Shown: positions 1 through 6,367 of the stretch, piece by piece
How the letters are laid out: every line of letters begins with the position of its first letter
Position numbering within the stretch: position 1 is the first letter of the stretch
Source of the DNA: Synechococcaceae cyanobacterium RL_1_2
GTDB lineage: Bacteria; Cyanobacteriota; Cyanobacteriia; Cyanobacteriales; JAAUPO01
NCBI GenBank assembly: GCA_012033095.1
Contig: JAAUPO010000144.1
Location: forward strand, 1 to 6,367
Length of the DNA stretch: 6,367 bases
Reading direction: 5' to 3'
The notes under the pieces: model-generated
The model's input: only the letters and a program-made list of their open reading frames with translations
What the model was told of the DNA's origin: nothing
The model's database searches: none
Position numbers and translations under genes: made by a program

Positions 1-38
1 AAATTAAGGGGATTTTTAATGATTTTTCAGAAATTTTT

Positions 39-54
39 CCCCCAGAATTGGGGG
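39..54. other. GC-rich hairpin in the rpoC2 3' flank
   Basis: CCCCCA (39-44) pairs perfectly with TGGGGG (49-54) around the loop GAAT. Read on the minus strand it lies about 150 bases after the rpoC2 stop and is followed by AAAAATTT rather than a U run, so it is not a canonical terminator. It may mark the 3' end of the operon transcript, or be the core of a dispersed intergenic repeat. Confidence 0.45.
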
Positions 55-125
55 CAGGGAGGCTTTATCAATCAGCTCTTAAACTAAGATCCACGATCGC
101 TGTTATAGGGTAGGGCCGATGAAAT

Positions 126-189
126 AATTTCTAAATTCTTACATTCTTAAATGCTTAAATTCTTAAATGTTTAAATTCTTACATTTCTA
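126..189. repeat. Octamer tandem repeat, eight units, downstream of rpoC2
   Basis: Eight consecutive 8-bp units fit the consensus AATTCTTA. On the plus strand they are AATTTCTA, AATTCTTA, CATTCTTA, AATGCTTA, AATTCTTA, AATGTTTA, AATTCTTA and CATTTCTA, covering 126-189 without gaps. Three units are identical to the consensus and the others differ by one to three bases. The array begins 17 bp after the rpoC2 stop in transcription order. Short tandem repeats of seven or eight bases are a known class in cyanobacterial genomes. Confidence 0.88.
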
Positions 190-206
190 ATTCAGCCCCC
201 CAGCTA

Positions 207-4157
<3,951 letters not shown>

Positions 4158-4160
4158 TTA

Positions 4161-4172
4161 TTAAGATCTTAA
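4161..4172. repeat. Perfect 12-bp palindrome upstream of rpoC2
   Basis: TTAAGATCTTAA is a perfect palindrome whose near edge is 9 bases upstream of the rpoC2 ATG. It covers the zone where a ribosome would bind. It is AT-rich, so chance occurrence is possible. Confidence 0.55.
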
Positions 4173-4192
4173 GAGGGATAACGGGGTGAATA

Positions 4193-4221
4193 GTTAAGGA
4201 AATGACTCGGTTAAGGAAATG
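4193..4221. repeat. 12-bp direct repeat, 17-bp period
   Basis: GTTAAGGAAATG occurs at 4193-4204 and again at 4210-4221, separated by ACTCG. It lies about 40 bp upstream of the rpoC2 start on the minus strand. It could be a tandem binding site or a small local duplication. Confidence 0.7.
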
Positions 4222-4342
4222 GGGGGATTCGATGGGGAAGGAGCTTAGGTCAAAGGTCTTATCCTTAGACCATAGGCACTTACATTGCGAACGAGAGGGG
4301 AGATAGATACCCTACTCATGTTTTTCGGGTACGAGCACCATG

Positions 4343-4367
4343 TAATGGATTAAGGCTAATGCCATTA
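4343..4367 (-). other. Bulged hairpin in the rpoC1-rpoC2 spacer
   Basis: TAATGGATTA (4343-4352) and TAAT-G-CCATTA (4357-4367) form a 10-bp stem with one bulged base and a 4-base loop (AGGC on the plus strand). On the rpo transcript it is not followed by a run of U (next bases CATGGTGCTC), so it is not a standard terminator. It could be an RNA-processing or stability element. Its function is unknown. Confidence 0.5.
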
Positions 4368-4421
4368 ATAGCGCACAGGGGAAAGGCAACCTGGGATACC
4401 CATCGAACCGACCTAGCCTAT

Positions 4422-6311
4422 TTATTGGTTAATGGCATCATGGATACTTTTGTTATAAATCACTCGACCGGGGGTGGTTTTAATATATTGAGCAATGATT
4501 TCCCCTTCAGGGGTTGACCGTTGTTTGAGGTGGGCATCTTTTTCATTGGGGTAATAGGTCCAGATGCTGCCATCATCCATCGTTTCAGTGGTTGATTTAT
4601 CTGTGGGTAGGTCGGTATCGACGGGCCCGTCATAGCGCACCCAGATGTAAGCATGAATATCCAATAGCTGTTGATCCCAGGCACGAATGACATCCTCCAT
4701 ACTACCGAAATATTTACCGGCTCCTTTTTGGTTAGCGGGATCCTCTGCGGTTAAGTAATAACAACCCAATACCATATCCTGGGAGGGAGCCACGATCGGT
4801 TTACCCGTGGCCGGGGACAGAATATTATGGCAAGCTAGCATAAGTAATCGAGCTTCCGCTTGAGCTTCCAGGGATAGGGGCACGTGTACCGCCATTTGGT
4901 CACCATCAAAGTCAGCGTTAAAAGCCGGACAAACCAGGGGATGGAGTTGGATCGCTCGTCCGTCCACTAGGATAGGTTCAAAGGCTTGGATCCCTAAACG
5001 GTGCAGGGTTGGTGCCCGGTTTAGCATCACTGGGTGGTTGGCGATTACCTCTTTGAGGACTTCCCAAATAATAGGGTCATTTTTTTGAATATGTTTTTTA
5101 GCGGCTTTAATGTTGTTAACGATGCCGGTTTTAATCAGACGGTTAATGACAAAGGGTTGAAATAACTCGATCGCCATTTCCCTCGGGAGGCCACACTGGT
5201 AAATTTTGAGGGATGGCCCCACCACGATCACACTCCGACCAGAATAGTCCACCCGTTTTCCTAGCAAGTTTTGACGAAAACGACCTTGTTTCCCTTCAAT
5301 GATATCGGAGAGGGATTTGAGGGGGCGGTTATTGGCCCCTACCACCGTACGGCCACGGCGACCATTATCAATCAGGGCATCCACCGCTTCCTGTAACATC
5401 CGTTTTTCGTTGCGGACGATAATTTCTGGGGCGAGGATTTCCTGTAGCCTAGCCAGACGGTTGTTCCGGTTAATTACCCGTCGATAAAGATCGTTCAAGT
5501 CAGATGTGGCAAATCTACCTCCGTCTAACTGCACCATGGGACGAAGATCGGGGGGAATAACGGGAATAGCTTCTAACACCATCCAATCGGGGGAAGCCCC
5601 CGTAGCCACAAAGTTATCAATGATTCTTAATCGTTTGATGAGCTTGGCTCGTTTTTGTCCTTTTGCAGTGGTGATGGTTTCCCGTAGTTCTTCGGCAACC
5701 TGTTCCAATTGGATATCCTGTAACAGTCGCTGAATAGCTTCCGCCCCAATGCCCACTTCAACTCCCATAATTTCGGAGTCTTCTTCATACATTTGTTCTT
5801 CTAACTCTAACCATTGGTCTTCCGTTAGCAGTTGCTTGTAGGAAAGGTTTTCCGCATTGCCGGGATCAAGCACGACGTAGGCATTAAAATAGACCACCTG
5901 CTCCACATCCTTGAGGGCCATGTCTAAAATGATGCTCATGTAACTGGGAATACCTTTGAGATACCACACATGGGTAACCGGGGCGGCTAGCTTGATATAA
6001 CCCATGCGATGGCGGCGAACCCTAGATTCGGTCACTTCCACACCACAGCGTTCACAAACGATACCTCTATGGCGCACCCGTTTGTATTTGCCACAATGGC
6101 ATTCCCAATCCTTAGCTGGGCCAAAAATCCGTTCGCAGAAGAGGCCATCCATTTCTGGCTTCAGGGTACGATAATTAATCGTTTCTGGTTTGGTGACTTC
6201 CCCCACCACCATGCCATTGGGTAAGGTTCTTTCTCCCCATTGACGAATGCGCTCTGGAGACGCAATACCGATCTTAACGTAGTCGAATTTAGATTCTTGA
6301 GAATTTCTCAT
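4422..6311 (-). CDS. rpoC1: DNA-directed RNA polymerase subunit gamma (RpoC1), intact
   Basis: This gene encodes the N-terminal two-thirds equivalent of bacterial beta-prime, which in cyanobacteria and plastids is a separate chain. It is part of the cytoplasmic core RNA polymerase and supplies most of the clamp and the catalytic metal site. Four cysteines at residues 71, 73, 86 and 89 (CHCG and CERCG) form the N-terminal zinc ribbon. The block [20 protein letters not shown] lies at about 346-365. The active-site motif NADFDGDQM is at 465-473, with the three Mg-binding aspartates at 467, 469 and 471. The length of 629 aa is normal for the family, and no frameshift is visible. The ATG start is supported by the family-typical opening F-D-Y-V-K-I followed by A-S-P-E-R-I-R-Q-W. 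No clear Shine-Dalgarno sequence precedes it (CCCTTAACCC-ATG). rpoC2 follows on the same strand after 270 bp, as expected for an rpoB-rpoC1-rpoC2 operon. Identification is very secure. Confidence 0.98.
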   Translation of the reverse strand: MRNSQESKFDYVKIGIASPERIRQWGERTLPNGMVVGEVTKPETINYRTLKPEMDGLFCERIFGPAKDWECHCGKYKRVRHRGIVCERCGVEVTESRVRRHRMGYIKLAAPVTHVWYLKGIPSYMSIILDMALKDVEQVVYFNAYVVLDPGNAENLSYKQLLTEDQWLELEEQMYEEDSEIMGVEVGIGAEAIQRLLQDIQLEQVAEELRETITTAKGQKRAKLIKRLRIIDNFVATGASPDWMVLEAIPVIPPDLRPMVQLDGGRFATSDLNDLYRRVINRNNRLARLQEILAPEIIVRNEKRMLQEAVDALIDNGRRGRTVVGANNRPLKSLSDIIEGKQGRFRQNLLGKRVDYSGRSVIVVGPSLKIYQCGLPREMAIELFQPFVINRLIKTGIVNNIKAAKKHIQKNDPIIWEVLKEVIANHPVMLNRAPTLHRLGIQAFEPILVDGRAIQLHPLVCPAFNADFDGDQMAVHVPLSLEAQAEARLLMLACHNILSPATGKPIVAPSQDMVLGCYYLTAEDPANQKGAGKYFGSMEDVIRAWDQQLLDIHAYIWVRYDGPVDTDLPTDKSTTETMDDGSIWTYYPNEKDAHLKQRSTPEGEIIAQYIKTTPGRVIYNKSIHDAINQ

Positions 6312-6367
6312 GGGTTAAGGGCTGAACAATAAATAGCTGTTAAGGTCTGAACGATCGCGAGATTGAT
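6312..6367. other. Short region upstream of rpoC1
   Basis: These 56 bp lie before the rpoC1 ATG on the minus strand. The expected neighbour is rpoB, but its 3' end cannot be assigned: more than one frame runs in from the edge and I see no recognisable RpoB tail. The region contains CGATCGCG, a near match to HIP1 at 6352-6359. No clear promoter or ribosome-binding site is visible. Confidence 0.6.

Larger units (their letters stand above)
1..206. other. Non-coding 3' flank of the rpoC operon
   Basis: This is an AT-rich stretch after the rpoC2 stop with no open frame of note. It contains the octamer array (126-189), a G/C-run hairpin (39-54) and several A/T tracts near the window edge. The next gene, if any, is outside the window. 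Confidence 0.8.

Noticed and set aside
4210..4245. tRNA-like GATTCGA segment in the spacer
   Set aside because: The flanking G runs cannot pair to form a T arm, and no acceptor or anticodon stems are found on either strand.
4240..4262. TTGACC (coding strand) as a -35 box for a separate rpoC2 promoter
   Set aside because: At 16-18 bp spacing there is only GAATCC-like sequence, not a -10 box.
4312..4365. 17-codon open frame on the minus strand (MALALIHYMVLVPEKHE) in the spacer
   Set aside because: It has no ribosome-binding site, its length is well within chance, and its start lies inside the hairpin stem. Conservation in relatives would be needed to revive it.

Overview
The window is a piece of a cyanobacterial chromosome carrying the rpoC1-rpoC2 part of the RNA polymerase operon. 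Both genes are read on the minus strand. The evidence for a cyanobacterium is the split of the largest RNA polymerase subunit into a gamma chain (RpoC1) and a beta-prime chain (RpoC2), the very large insertion inside the RpoC2 trigger loop, and three perfect copies of the HIP1 palindrome GCGATCGC. The genus cannot be fixed from the sequence alone.

In transcription order the layout is as follows. A 56-bp leader (6312-6367) probably lies downstream of an rpoB gene outside the window. An intact rpoC1 follows (4422-6311, 629 aa), then a 270-bp spacer (4152-4421) with a hairpin, a direct repeat and a palindrome. rpoC2 occupies 207-4151, and a 206-bp non-coding 3' flank (1-206) holds an eight-unit octamer tandem repeat and a GC-rich hairpin. 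RpoC1 carries the N-terminal zinc ribbon and the Mg-binding NADFDGDQM active site. RpoC2 carries the bridge helix, the second zinc site, the trigger loop and the C-terminal part. Together with alpha, beta and omega (not in the window) they form the core enzyme.

The main anomaly is that rpoC2 is not one open frame as written. I can restore a continuous 1316-aa RpoC2 by adding exactly six single bases. Two fall near 3459-3487 and four between 1241 and 1450. Every lesion is a one-base loss. Four are in runs of three to five identical bases (as read), and the other two fit the loss of one G from a GG pair. All are in rpoC2 and none was recognised in rpoC1. Because RpoC2 is essential and the sequence between the lesions keeps every expected motif, I favour sequencing or assembly error in two poor-quality patches over real gene decay, but the sequence alone cannot exclude a real broken copy.

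I found no mobile element, CRISPR array, RNA gene or unfamiliar gene system. The secondary points of interest are the octamer repeat just behind the rpoC2 stop, and a set of mutually exclusive stems joining the end of rpoC1 to the spacer.
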